From assembly GCF_015533855.1 (NCBI RefSeq), contig NZ_AP024154.1:4532501-4596500 (forward strand): DNA of 64,000 bases. The letters run 5' to 3'. This DNA comes from Echinicola sp. 20G. GTDB lineage: Bacteria; Bacteroidota; Bacteroidia; Cytophagales; Cyclobacteriaceae. A program made the translations under genes and the position numbers. Within the stretch, counting starts at the first letter, position 1, and the number at the start of each line of letters is the position of its first letter. Below the pieces are notes generated by a model. That model was not told where the DNA came from. It ran no database searches and saw only the letters and a list, made by a program, of their open reading frames with translations. Below, piece by piece: positions 1 to 9,842 of the stretch.

Positions 1-662
1 AGATCTCATTAAGACCAAAGCAGGTAGTAAAGAAATATGTGGAAGTAACCAAAAATCGTCAGTTCTTGGTTTATATGTTGATTGGAGGCATTGCTGGTGC
101 TGCGCCTTTTGCCTACATCTCTGGCTCTGCAGATGTATTTATGAACATCTATCAAGTTTCGGAACAGCAGTACGGTTGGATCTTCGCTTTATTGGCTACG
201 GCCATGATTGGATCCACTCAGCTGAATCACATATTACTAAAGAAATTTAGCAGTGAGCAAATCATCAAAGTGGCTTTGACTTATCAAACCATCATTGGAT
301 TTATCATGATCCTTGGGGTTTGGAACAATTGGTTGAATGTCTATACTTTGATAACACTCATGTTTGTTTTCTTAACCGGACATGGTTTGTGTAACCCAAA
401 TGCTGCGGCCTTGACCCTGGCTCCATTTTCCAGAAATGCAGGAAGCGCTGCTGCCATGATGGGAAGTATGAGGATGGCAATGGGTGGTGTGGTTTCTGCA
501 GCCGTCAGTATATTCCATAATGATACTGCTAGCCCAATGGTCATCATGATGAGTTTCTGTGCAGTAGGTGGATTACTGACATTAATCGTGGATACTCATT
601 TAAAAAAAACAGAAAGAAAAAGAAAGGCCCTAGAAGAAGAGCAACATTCCATGGCCATGTAA
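1..662 (+). CDS. MFS drug-resistance transporter, Bcr/CflA type (3' part)
   Basis: C-terminal half of a major facilitator superfamily exporter. The frame is open to the window's left edge, so the true start lies upstream; the GTG at 39 is internal (preceded in frame by ...RPKQVVKKY). About six hydrophobic helices follow, including stretches such as MLIGGIAGAAPFAYIS and the Gly/Met-rich MMGSMRMAMGG, which resembles Bcr/CflA-family members. These inner-membrane proton antiporters export drugs or small metabolites. The basic, highly charged tail (KKTERKRKALEEEQ) is cytoplasmic. Family assignment is reasonable; substrate is unknown. A hairpin terminator follows. Confidence 0.8.
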   Translation, partial: ISLRPKQVVKKYVEVTKNRQFLVYMLIGGIAGAAPFAYISGSADVFMNIYQVSEQQYGWIFALLATAMIGSTQLNHILLKKFSSEQIIKVALTYQTIIGFIMILGVWNNWLNVYTLITLMFVFLTGHGLCNPNAAALTLAPFSRNAGSAAAMMGSMRMAMGGVVSAAVSIFHNDTASPMVIMMSFCAVGGLLTLIVDTHLKKTERKRKALEEEQHSMAM

Positions 663-691
663 ATATTGATTAACAGTCGATTGATACAATT

Positions 692-730
692 AATCCCGGT
701 GTTCTGATTTTCAGTTCCCGGGATTTTTTA
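692..730 (+). terminator. Rho-independent terminator after the MFS gene
   Basis: Inverted repeat AATCCCGG (692-699) and CCGGGATT (718-725) followed by a T run. It lies 30 bp after the MFS stop codon. Confidence 0.75.
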
Positions 731-807
731 CATCAGCACTCCCATAAAATCAAACAGTAGAAGCTTTCATCAAATAAAGGTACTTCTCTTTTGATTTAGC
801 AGCTAAT

Positions 808-841
808 TTGATTCCCAGCCCCAATAAAATTTGTATCTTTG
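808..841 (+). promoter_or_regulatory. Bacteroidota-type promoter of the ABC-F gene
   Basis: TATCTTTG at 834-841 matches the Bacteroidota -7 consensus TAnnTTTG. A TTG at 808-810 sits about 23 bp upstream, where the -33 TTTG/TTG element is expected. The start codon follows 30 bp downstream. Confidence 0.6.
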
Positions 842-868
842 GCACTTGTAAAAACAGAAGCGAAATAA

Positions 869-2491
<1,623 letters not shown>

Positions 2492-2515
2492 TCGCTTTTT
2501 TATACATAAACTGAT

Positions 2516-2566
2516 AAATCCCTTTTTGATTGGTGTATGAAGCCAAACACAAAAAGGGATTTTTAT
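2516..2566 (+). terminator. Terminator of the ABC-F gene
   Basis: Twelve-base inverted repeat AAATCCCTTTTT (2516-2527) / AAAAAGGGATTT (2551-2562) running into a T-rich stretch. It ends just before the next gene's start, so the next gene's promoter must overlap it; a TATCTTTA box at 2564-2571 is a candidate. Confidence 0.7.
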
Positions 2567-2577
2567 CTTTAAATATT

Positions 2578-3762
2578 ATGACATATTATCCCAAAATCAT
2601 ACTTAAAAAAGGCAAGGAAATATCCTTGAAGAGAAAGCACCACTGGGTTTTCTCCGGTGCCATTGCCAAGGCTGATGAAGGAATCACTAATGGCCAATTG
2701 GTAAGTGTCTATAGTAACCGCAATGAATTTTTGGGCATTGGACATTACCAGCAAGGTTCCATCACAGTAAGAATAATCTCATTCGAAGATCGGTTAATCA
2801 ATACAGATTTCTGGATAGAAAAAATCCAAGCAGCCTACTCTATGAGGTCAAAAATTGGCTTGGTAGACAGTGATCAAACGAATGTTTTTAGGTTGATACA
2901 TGGAGAAGGAGACAAATTACCGGGTTTGATCATTGATTATTATAATGGCACAGCTGTAATTCAAGCGCATACCATCGGTATGTATGCGCACAAAGACGAT
3001 ATCTCAATTGCCTTACAAAAAGTGTTGGGAGAAAAACTGGATGCTGTTTATGATAAAAGTGCCGAGACGCTTTCTAAAAGTCAAATGGCAGTGGATAACC
3101 AATTTTTGTATGGAATGCCTAAAACCAATATTGTGGTTGAAAATGGTAGTAAGTATGAAATCGACTGGGAAAAGGGCCAAAAGACTGGTTTTTTTATCGA
3201 TCAAAGAGAAAACAGGAAACTACTAGGGGCTTATAGCAAAGACAAAAAAGTATTGAACACCTTCTGTTACTCTGGTGGTTTTTCGATAGCAGCCCTAGAA
3301 GCTGGCGCCAAGGAAGTTCACTCTGTAGATATCTCAGCCAAGGCCATTGAGTTGACAGAAAAGAACTTAGTCCTCAACCCAGACTTAAAAGGCAAGCATG
3401 AATCTAAAATAGCGGATGTGGTAAAATACATCCGGGAAATCGAGCAGGATTATGATGTCATCGTACTGGACCCACCGGCCTTTGCCAAAAACATGAAATC
3501 TAGGCACAATGCTGTTCAAGCTTACAAAAGATTGAATGCAGAAGCACTGAGACACATCAAGCCGGGTGGAATCCTATTTACCTTCAGTTGCTCTCAGGTA
3601 GTGGACAAGCAACTATTTGCCCATACGATCACTGCAGCAGCCATTGAAGTTGGCAGAGAAGTAAAAATCCTTCAGTATCTCTCCCAGCCTGCCGACCATC
3701 CTATCAACATCTACCATACTGAAACGGAATATTTGAAAGGTTTGGTCCTTTATGTAGCCTAA
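2578..3762 (+). CDS. Class I SAM-dependent rRNA methyltransferase, RlmI-like
   Basis: About 394 aa. An N-terminal PUA-like RNA-binding domain (about 1-80) precedes a Rossmann methyltransferase. Visible motifs are the SAM loop NTFCYSGGFSIAALEAGA, the acidic VHSVDIS, the catalytic-type VLDPPAFAK, and FTFSCSQVV with the Cys expected of m5C enzymes. E. coli RlmI methylates C1962 of 23S rRNA; this one probably does the same or a neighbouring site. I place the start at the ATG at 2578 (MTYYPKIILKKGKE). The earlier in-frame TTG at 2530 lies inside the upstream terminator. Confidence 0.88.
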   Translation: MTYYPKIILKKGKEISLKRKHHWVFSGAIAKADEGITNGQLVSVYSNRNEFLGIGHYQQGSITVRIISFEDRLINTDFWIEKIQAAYSMRSKIGLVDSDQTNVFRLIHGEGDKLPGLIIDYYNGTAVIQAHTIGMYAHKDDISIALQKVLGEKLDAVYDKSAETLSKSQMAVDNQFLYGMPKTNIVVENGSKYEIDWEKGQKTGFFIDQRENRKLLGAYSKDKKVLNTFCYSGGFSIAALEAGAKEVHSVDISAKAIELTEKNLVLNPDLKGKHESKIADVVKYIREIEQDYDVIVLDPPAFAKNMKSRHNAVQAYKRLNAEALRHIKPGGILFTFSCSQVVDKQLFAHTITAAAIEVGREVKILQYLSQPADHPINIYHTETEYLKGLVLYVA

Positions 3763-3770
3763 AGATTGGA

Positions 3771-3800
3771 GCCTCTTCCTTAATTAGAAGAGGCTTTATT
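3771..3800. terminator. Bidirectional terminator between convergent genes
   Basis: GCCTCTTC (3771-3778) and GAAGAGGC (3787-3794) form a stem with an 8-base loop, followed by TTTATTATT. It separates the plus-strand methyltransferase from the minus-strand FNT gene, whose stop codon it abuts. Confidence 0.8.
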
Positions 3801-4656
3801 ATTTAATATCTATATTATAGACAAAAGCCCTGTACTTTAATAAAGCAACAAAAACTGCTCCCCCAACTGCATTGCCTAATAGTGCGAAAAACTGAAAGTT
3901 AAGGTACCTCAGTAAATTGATCTGATCAGAACTTATTAAACCAGAAAATACTTCTACGTTACCTACCACACTGTGATGCAAGCCTGTGAAGGACATCGTA
4001 GCTGTGATGATGAAAATGATGAATATTCTACTCAAAGTATCCCTAGAAGAAGTCATCAACCACGAAAGTAAGCCCATTAGCCAACCTGCAAGCACCGCAC
4101 TACTGAATATCACAATTGATTGATAGTCGGTTACATGCAAAGCTATTTTTTCTACCGTTTCCAAATCAAACATGCCGAGCCTAGGGCCTATCCAAATCAG
4201 CAACAATGCAATCAAATAGCCCCCTATCATATTTCCAAAAATGACCAAGCCCCAAATTTTCAATAAACTCAGGACACTCCTTTTCTTATTCAACACCGGC
4301 AAGGTCAACAAAGATGTCTGCTCGGTAAATAAAATGGACTGACCCAAGATCACCATTATGAACCCAACTGGATATACCAAGGAGATAAGTTTGTAGCAAT
4401 ATGCTTCGGAAAGAAAACCGGAACAAAAGAAGAAAACAGCGCAAATCAACAAATAGCTAAAACCTATTTCCAGCCCAGCAGTCACCGAACTTAACAATAG
4501 ACTACTTGGTTTACGGTCATAGGTCTCTAGCCCTTCGGTAATTTGTTGCTTTAGGATTTCACCATGCGATTTGGTCGAATCACTGGAGATAGAACCAGAT
4601 TTATTCAGTTCTGAGTCAATGCTCTTTTGTTTTTTCTCTTCTTCCGTGTTGGCCAT
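3799..4656 (-). CDS. Formate/nitrite transporter (FNT) family protein, YfdC-like
   Basis: 285 aa with a charged, Ser/Lys-rich cytoplasmic N-terminus (about 1-60) and roughly six transmembrane helices. The segment TGLHHSVVGNVEVFSGLI resembles the conserved half-helix with the central histidine that lines the pore in FNT channels, and GQSILFTEQT resembles the first pore loop. FNT proteins are pentameric channels for formate, nitrite, hydrosulfide or similar small monovalent anions. The long N-terminal extension points to the YfdC-like branch rather than FocA/NirC. The substrate cannot be told from the sequence. Confidence 0.8.
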   Translation of the reverse strand: MANTEEEKKQKSIDSELNKSGSISSDSTKSHGEILKQQITEGLETYDRKPSSLLLSSVTAGLEIGFSYLLICAVFFFCSGFLSEAYCYKLISLVYPVGFIMVILGQSILFTEQTSLLTLPVLNKKRSVLSLLKIWGLVIFGNMIGGYLIALLLIWIGPRLGMFDLETVEKIALHVTDYQSIVIFSSAVLAGWLMGLLSWLMTSSRDTLSRIFIIFIITATMSFTGLHHSVVGNVEVFSGLISSDQINLLRYLNFQFFALLGNAVGGAVFVALLKYRAFVYNIDIK

Positions 4657-4712
4657 AAAGCTGTTATTAAAAGCTCAATAGCACAAAATTCATTCCTGAA
4701 ATGGCGCAATAG

Positions 4713-5321
4713 TTACTTCTTTAGCAAAAACCCTACTTTATAGGTCAACATAGCATGCCAACCATAATAGCCATCATAGCCAGTCACAGAAAGATCAATA
4801 GATTGCTTGCGATTGGCTTGATTTCCTATCCAATCAAAAGACAGTTGAGTGAGAAGTCCAATTTGGCTTCTAGAGATTCTTTGGTACCCGTTTGATACCA
4901 ATACGTTATGCTCATCATTACCATAACCCCTAAAATAATTATCTACCCCATAATGATAGGAAGGTCCCGCTGCTAAGCCCACATCCAAGCCATTATTGGT
5001 ATTCAGGAGATCTGCTTGAAATGCAAAGTTCATTAAAAGCGCTGTGCTCTTATCAGCCAACTCTGGATAAGGGTTGGAAGCTGTTTTTCTCTCAGAAAAA
5101 TCTGTTGACTGGAAAAATATCAGCGAAGGATTTAGGGACAAGCTTTTGTTTAGGTAATAATTCAAATCATTGCTGATGTTGATTCCCGGAATACCCATAT
5201 TTCCTTCCACTCCTATCCCTCCTCCAATATTATAATATATATCAGATTTTGACTGGGCATGAACATTGGAAAGTGTGGCAATAACAATAACTAAGCTGGC
5301 TAAAAGCAGTTTAATTTTCAT
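4713..5321 (-). CDS. Exported beta-barrel-like outer membrane protein
   Basis: 202 aa with a clear Sec signal peptide (MKIKLLLASLVIVIATLSNVHAQ). The mature part has alternating hydrophobic and aromatic strands and Gly-rich turns (IYYNIGGGIGVEGN, GLDVGLAAGPSYHYG, DGYYGWHAMLTYKVGFLL) typical of small porin-like or OmpW/OmpA-type barrels in Bacteroidota. No specific family was recognised. It lies upstream of the FNT gene on the same strand with a 56 bp gap, so the two may be cotranscribed. Confidence 0.6.
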   Translation of the reverse strand: MKIKLLLASLVIVIATLSNVHAQSKSDIYYNIGGGIGVEGNMGIPGINISNDLNYYLNKSLSLNPSLIFFQSTDFSERKTASNPYPELADKSTALLMNFAFQADLLNTNNGLDVGLAAGPSYHYGVDNYFRGYGNDEHNVLVSNGYQRISRSQIGLLTQLSFDWIGNQANRKQSIDLSVTGYDGYYGWHAMLTYKVGFLLKK

Positions 5322-5507
5322 ATTCTGGTAGTTAAATTTTGTCCAAAACTAGTGATAATCATAGATATTAATACCCACACATTGACATATAAGTTAATAA
5401 ACCACTCTTACACGCTGATTTTCAACTAGTTTAACACTTTGTATTATTTTACATTCCATCAGCCCATGAATTGCTGTGGTAAGCTTTATCAATCTGACAT
5501 TGTAATG

Positions 5508-5515
5508 TATATTTG
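5508..5515 (+). promoter_or_regulatory. Candidate -7 element upstream of lhgO
   Basis: TATATTTG matches TAnnTTTG and lies 58 bp before the lhgO start. No convincing TTTG was seen at the -33 position. Confidence 0.45.
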
Positions 5516-5573
5516 TAATTGTTAATGAAAGTGCATTGATTAATTGCATGACTCTCCCTGACTAACCAATTAT

Positions 5574-6776
5574 ATGACATACGATATCACAATTGTTGGT
5601 GGCGGCATTGTAGGACTGGCCACTGGACTTAAAATAAAACAGCAAAACCCTTCCTTGAAAGTGGCTATTCTGGAAAAAGAAGGTGAATTGGCCAAACATC
5701 AAACGGGAAATAATTCTGGGGTAATCCACTCTGGATTATACTATAAGCCAGGTTCACTAAAAGCTACTAATTGCATCAATGGCTACCATGAATTGGTTCG
5801 CTTTTGCGAGGAAGAAAACATTCCATTTGAACTGACAGGAAAAGTAGTGGTGGCTACCAAAAGCGACCAAATTCCTTTGCTACAAAACCTACTACAAAGA
5901 GGGCTTCAAAATGGCTTGGAAGGTACCAGACAGATTTCTTTGGACGAGTTAAAACACTACGAACCCTATTGTGAAGGAGTGGCTGCTTTGCATGTTCCAC
6001 AAACTGGCATTGTGGATTATAAGAAGGTAGCTTTAGCGTATGGTGAAATATTCAAAACCATTGGTGGTGAAATATTTACAAAACATAAAGTTTTGAAAAT
6101 CAATCATAAAAATAATCTTATTGAAGTAATCACTTCAAGTAAAACATTAATCTCTAGATTGGTTATCAACTGTGCTGGATTGTACTCTGATAAGGTGGCT
6201 GATATGAATGGAGAACTGGATCTCGATGTCAAGATCATTCCTTTCCGCGGTGAATATTATAAGCTGAAGAAGGAAAGAGAATACTTGGTCAAAAACCTTA
6301 TTTACCCAGTTCCTGATCCCAACTTCCCGTTCCTTGGTGTTCACTTCACCAGAATGATGAAAGGAGGCGTAGAAGCTGGTCCCAATGCCGTCATGGCTTT
6401 CAAAAGAGAAGGTTACAAAAGAACAGACTTTAACTTAAAGGAATTCAAAGAATCCATCACTTGGCCAGGTCTACAAAAGGTGGCTGGTAAGTATTGGAAA
6501 ACAGGCTTAGGAGAATATTACCGTTCTTTTTCCAAAGCAGCATTCACTAAAGCGCTTCAGGAATTGATTCCGGACATCAAAGAAGATGATTTGGTGGATG
6601 GTGGAGCCGGTGTCCGAGCCCAAGCTTGTGATAGAACAGGAGGACTTTTGGACGATTTTGCCATTACAGAAAATGCACATGCCATCAATGTACTGAATGC
6701 ACCAAGTCCAGCAGCAACCAGTTCTTTATCCATAGGCGGGACTGTCGCTGAGTTGGCACTAAAAAGATTTTACTAA
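5574..6776 (+). CDS. lhgO: L-2-hydroxyglutarate oxidase
   Basis: 400 aa FAD-dependent oxidoreductase of the DAO superfamily. The FAD dinucleotide motif GGGIVGLATG is at about 8-17, and the family signature KHQTGNNSGVIHSGLYY follows at about 42-58, as in LhgO. C-terminal GAGVRAQACD and NAPSPAATSSLSIGG match the substrate/FAD-binding end of the family. It oxidises L-2-hydroxyglutarate to 2-oxoglutarate, passing electrons to the respiratory chain or to oxygen, and so removes a toxic by-product of dehydrogenase side reactions. Length is normal for the family. It is monocistronic with its own terminator. Confidence 0.92.
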   Translation: MTYDITIVGGGIVGLATGLKIKQQNPSLKVAILEKEGELAKHQTGNNSGVIHSGLYYKPGSLKATNCINGYHELVRFCEEENIPFELTGKVVVATKSDQIPLLQNLLQRGLQNGLEGTRQISLDELKHYEPYCEGVAALHVPQTGIVDYKKVALAYGEIFKTIGGEIFTKHKVLKINHKNNLIEVITSSKTLISRLVINCAGLYSDKVADMNGELDLDVKIIPFRGEYYKLKKEREYLVKNLIYPVPDPNFPFLGVHFTRMMKGGVEAGPNAVMAFKREGYKRTDFNLKEFKESITWPGLQKVAGKYWKTGLGEYYRSFSKAAFTKALQELIPDIKEDDLVDGGAGVRAQACDRTGGLLDDFAITENAHAINVLNAPSPAATSSLSIGGTVAELALKRFY

Positions 6777-6803
6777 AAAAGGAGGTCATTGACCTCCTTT
6801 TAT
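6775..6803. terminator. Bidirectional terminator after lhgO
   Basis: AAAAGGAGGTCA and TGACCTCCTTTT form a near-perfect stem with A and T runs on the two sides. It serves both the lhgO gene and the converging glutamate-synthase-like gene. Confidence 0.85.
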
Positions 6804-6806
6804 TTT

Positions 6807-8315
6807 TTAATCTACCCTATTCAATACGGAGTCTGGGAAATATTTATTGGTTAGGGCAACCATTTCATCCCCCTTGACAAACATGCTGATATCTATTTCA
6901 TTGGTATGTTTTACGCCACAAGCTCCCAATAATTCCAAAACAGCATGCATGGTATTTCGATGAAAATTATATACCCGTTCTGCCTTATCATCCACCACTA
7001 GCCCTTTTACCAACATCTTATTTTGGGTGGCCACACCAGTTGGACAATCATTGGTATTGCAACGTAAAGCCTGAATACAGCCTACACTGAACATAAAAGC
7101 CCTAGCAGAGTTACAAATATCCGCTCCCAAAGCCCGCATTCTCAATATTGAAAAAGCTGTCAGCACCTTTCCACTCGCAATTACCTTTACTTCTTGCCTC
7201 AGCCCAAACTTCTCCAAAGTCCTATTGACAAATATCAATGCCGGTTCCAAAGGAATTCCCACAGAATCTGAAAACTCCAAAGGGGCAGCCCCTGTGCCAC
7301 CTTCTGCGCCATCAACCGTAATAAAATCCGGAACGATTCCAGATTTTTTCATTTCGGCACAAAGGTCTATAAACTCTTCTGTCCGCCCAATACAAATCTT
7401 AAACCCAATAGGTTTCCCACCACTTAACTCTCTCAATTCTGAAATAAATGAAACCAACCCTTGAGGATTAGAAAATTTACGGTGACTGGGAGGGGAAATC
7501 ACAGTTGTATATGGCTTTAAACCTCTAATTTTTGCTATTTCAGGGGTGTTTTTTTCAGCTGGAAGTACACCTCCATGCCCGGGTTTTGCCCCTTGGGAAA
7601 TTTTGATTTCTATCATTTTCACCTGTTCATGGGCAGCTCTTTCCTTGAATTTATCAGGATCAAAATCTCCGTCTTCTGTTCTACATCCAAAATACCCTGT
7701 CCCAATCTGCCAAACCAAATCTCCTCCTCCATCCAAATGGTAAGTGGACAATCCACCTTCTCCAGTATTGTGATAAAAGTGGCCTTTCTTTGCACCTTTG
7801 TTCAAAGCCAAAATGGCATTCTTACTCAAAGACCCAAAACTCATGGCCGATACATTCAAAACTGAAGCGCTATAAGGTTTATGACATAATTTACTCCCTA
7901 CGATTACCCGTGGAATCTTGGTCACAGGAGGTGTGGCATAGATAGAGTGTCTAATCGCTTCATAATTTTCCCCGGTGATTTCCAATTGTGTTCCAAATGG
8001 ATGAGTATCATTCACGTTTTTTGCCCTTCGGTATACCAAAGCCCGATGGTTTCTGCTAAAAGGTTTTCCATCTGTACTTCTCTCAATAAAGTATTGCTGG
8101 ATCTCAGGAGCTATCATTTCAAACATATACCTGAAATAGCCTAGTAGAGGAAAATTTCTGAGGATAGTATGCTTTGTTTGAAAGCGATTATAAATTCCTA
8201 CGATGGTCAATGGAATTACTACAATAAATGCCCAAATCCACTGCTCATAATAATAAGATAAAACAGCTACTAGTAGGATGAGGATAATTGTTATATTATA
8301 AAAAAGATACCGCAT
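6807..8315 (-). CDS. FMN-binding glutamate synthase family protein, membrane-anchored
   Basis: 502 aa. Two hydrophobic segments at about 4-42 anchor the protein; the rest is the (beta/alpha)8 FMN domain of the glutamate synthase large subunit. Visible hallmarks are GEGGLSTYHL, ISQGAKPGHGGVLPAEK, DGAEGGTGAAP and the C-x5-C-x4-C cluster motif in CIQALRCNTNDCPTGVATQ, which matches the [3Fe-4S] ligands of GltB. The glutaminase domain is absent, so it is not a complete GOGAT. Stand-alone proteins of this family are widespread in Bacteroidota and their physiological reaction is poorly defined. Confidence 0.85.
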   Translation of the reverse strand: MRYLFYNITIILILLVAVLSYYYEQWIWAFIVVIPLTIVGIYNRFQTKHTILRNFPLLGYFRYMFEMIAPEIQQYFIERSTDGKPFSRNHRALVYRRAKNVNDTHPFGTQLEITGENYEAIRHSIYATPPVTKIPRVIVGSKLCHKPYSASVLNVSAMSFGSLSKNAILALNKGAKKGHFYHNTGEGGLSTYHLDGGGDLVWQIGTGYFGCRTEDGDFDPDKFKERAAHEQVKMIEIKISQGAKPGHGGVLPAEKNTPEIAKIRGLKPYTTVISPPSHRKFSNPQGLVSFISELRELSGGKPIGFKICIGRTEEFIDLCAEMKKSGIVPDFITVDGAEGGTGAAPLEFSDSVGIPLEPALIFVNRTLEKFGLRQEVKVIASGKVLTAFSILRMRALGADICNSARAFMFSVGCIQALRCNTNDCPTGVATQNKMLVKGLVVDDKAERVYNFHRNTMHAVLELLGACGVKHTNEIDISMFVKGDEMVALTNKYFPDSVLNRVD

Positions 8316-8409
8316 ATTTTTGAGTTTAATGATTAAATATAAGCTTTTTCGATTCTATGAAAAACTAATCATGTAGCTAAAAGTTTAGCTTAACAATTAA
8401 AAAACCATT

Positions 8410-9390
8410 TCAAACATCATGATTATCCTGAGAATTAATAAACTGGAACATCCGGTGTTCTACCCAAGTGAATTCCTCTCCTTTTAAAGCGAAACCTGTA
8501 TGCCCTCCCCGTTTGGGCATTTCCAAATAAATATTGGAATGTTTTTCAGCCAATTCTATTGGATAACACCTTCCTTCAAGCAAAGGGTCATTTAAAGCAT
8601 TTACAATCAGTGTAGGAGTAATAATATTGCTCATCCAATTGTCAGCACTAACGGAGTGATAAAAGTCATTGGCATCTTCAAACCCATGAAGTTTGGCTGT
8701 AAAATGAGTGTCAAAAGTGTCAAAATCCTTCACTCTCTCAAGTAACTCTAAATCTAATAGTCCAGGGAATTGATCGGCTTTTTGGGCCATTTTAACTTTT
8801 AACTTAGATAAAAATTTGTTTCTGTAGAAATAATTACTGGCATACTTGAGGGTGGCAGCGCTGTCTGATAAATTACATGGCGTACTGTATACCGCCGCTT
8901 TTCGAATCTGGGTCGGAATATTCACATTCTCCTCACCGAGGTACTTCAGCGTTTGGGCTCCTCCCATACTAATCCCCGACAAATAAATATGCTCATAAGG
9001 ATAAGCCTTGCAAACATAGTCCACCACAGTCTTTAAATCATATGAGGCTCCATGATGATACATCTTTTGACTCAAGTTCATTTCTCCACTGCAGGAGCGG
9101 TTATTCCATGCCAAAACATCAAAACCTCTTTGATTAAAAAGCTTGACCAAAGCAGTTACATAATGCCTTCCTGAACTACCTTCCAGACCATGCGATATAA
9201 TGAGTAAACTTTCACTACCCACATTGCTCCAGTCCAAATCCAGAAAATCCTGGTCTGGCGTAGTTATTCGCTCCCTTTGGTAGCTTACACCTTCTATCTT
9301 TCTGAAAATACTGGGGAATATAGTCTCAAAATGACCATTGAAATATAATGCTGGAGGCCCTGGGTAAGATGAGTTTGTTATTAAAGACAT
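8410..9390 (-). CDS. YheT-family alpha/beta hydrolase
   Basis: 326 aa cytoplasmic serine hydrolase. The oxyanion region is HGLEGSSGRHY, followed by WNNRSCSGE. The nucleophile elbow is GISMGG (about 140-145), the likely acid is the Asp in NALNDPLL, and the base is His in KRGGHTGF. This order and spacing match E. coli YheT/human ABHD1-3-like enzymes, which act on esters or lipids. The substrate here is unknown. It follows the HPt gene on the same strand with a 74 bp gap and may belong to the same transcription unit. Confidence 0.82.
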   Translation of the reverse strand: MSLITNSSYPGPPALYFNGHFETIFPSIFRKIEGVSYQRERITTPDQDFLDLDWSNVGSESLLIISHGLEGSSGRHYVTALVKLFNQRGFDVLAWNNRSCSGEMNLSQKMYHHGASYDLKTVVDYVCKAYPYEHIYLSGISMGGAQTLKYLGEENVNIPTQIRKAAVYSTPCNLSDSAATLKYASNYFYRNKFLSKLKVKMAQKADQFPGLLDLELLERVKDFDTFDTHFTAKLHGFEDANDFYHSVSADNWMSNIITPTLIVNALNDPLLEGRCYPIELAEKHSNIYLEMPKRGGHTGFALKGEEFTWVEHRMFQFINSQDNHDV

Positions 9391-9464
9391 GAGCTAATTT
9401 GTGCTAAATGAATTGAAGCACAAGTTAGACTATATTGAAAAATGAAAAAAATAAATTACTTAAA

Positions 9465-9842
9465 TCAATTAATTCCTAGATCACCTTCTTCTATATCTCG
9501 AAGCAAGTCATCGGTAGCTTTCAAAAATTCCTGAAAATGATTGTCAAAATTGGCATCCATACCAGCAGCAGCAATTAGTTTTCTGCCATCATCCAAAACC
9601 TCACTCAAATTTCTGAGTTCAAATATGGTAACTGTGGGCCGAACTTTATGACGAGCCTGATGGATAAGTTCTTCGTCTTTTCTATCAATGGCTTCTCGAT
9701 ACCTTTCTTTAAGTTCAGATACAGAATTGGAAATTGCGAGCAGAAGCTCCTTTTGAAATGCCAAATCTCCTTCAGACATTTCTTGAACTTTTTCCATGTT
9801 AATGTTCCTACTACTTACCATATATGTTGCCCCGTTGTTCAT
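9465..9842 (-). CDS. HPt (histidine phosphotransfer) domain protein
   Basis: 125 aa, mostly helical. The motif HQARHKVRPTVTIFEL places a likely phospho-acceptor at His65, resembling the HKxKPT helix of stand-alone HPt proteins. Such proteins shuttle phosphate between response-regulator receivers in phosphorelays; no kinase or receiver is encoded nearby. I set the start at the ATG at 9842, which overlaps the stop codon of the upstream flavoprotein (ATGA), implying translational coupling. A longer reading from 9887 would run inside the flavoprotein gene and is less likely. Confidence 0.65.
   Translation of the reverse strand: MNNGATYMVSSRNINMEKVQEMSEGDLAFQKELLLAISNSVSELKERYREAIDRKDEELIHQARHKVRPTVTIFELRNLSEVLDDGRKLIAAAGMDANFDNHFQEFLKATDDLLRDIEEGDLGIN

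Noticed and set aside
2530-2577. Upstream TTG start for the RlmI-like methyltransferase
   Set aside because: The extra 16 codons would lie inside the stem of the preceding terminator, and family members begin near the ATG at 2578.
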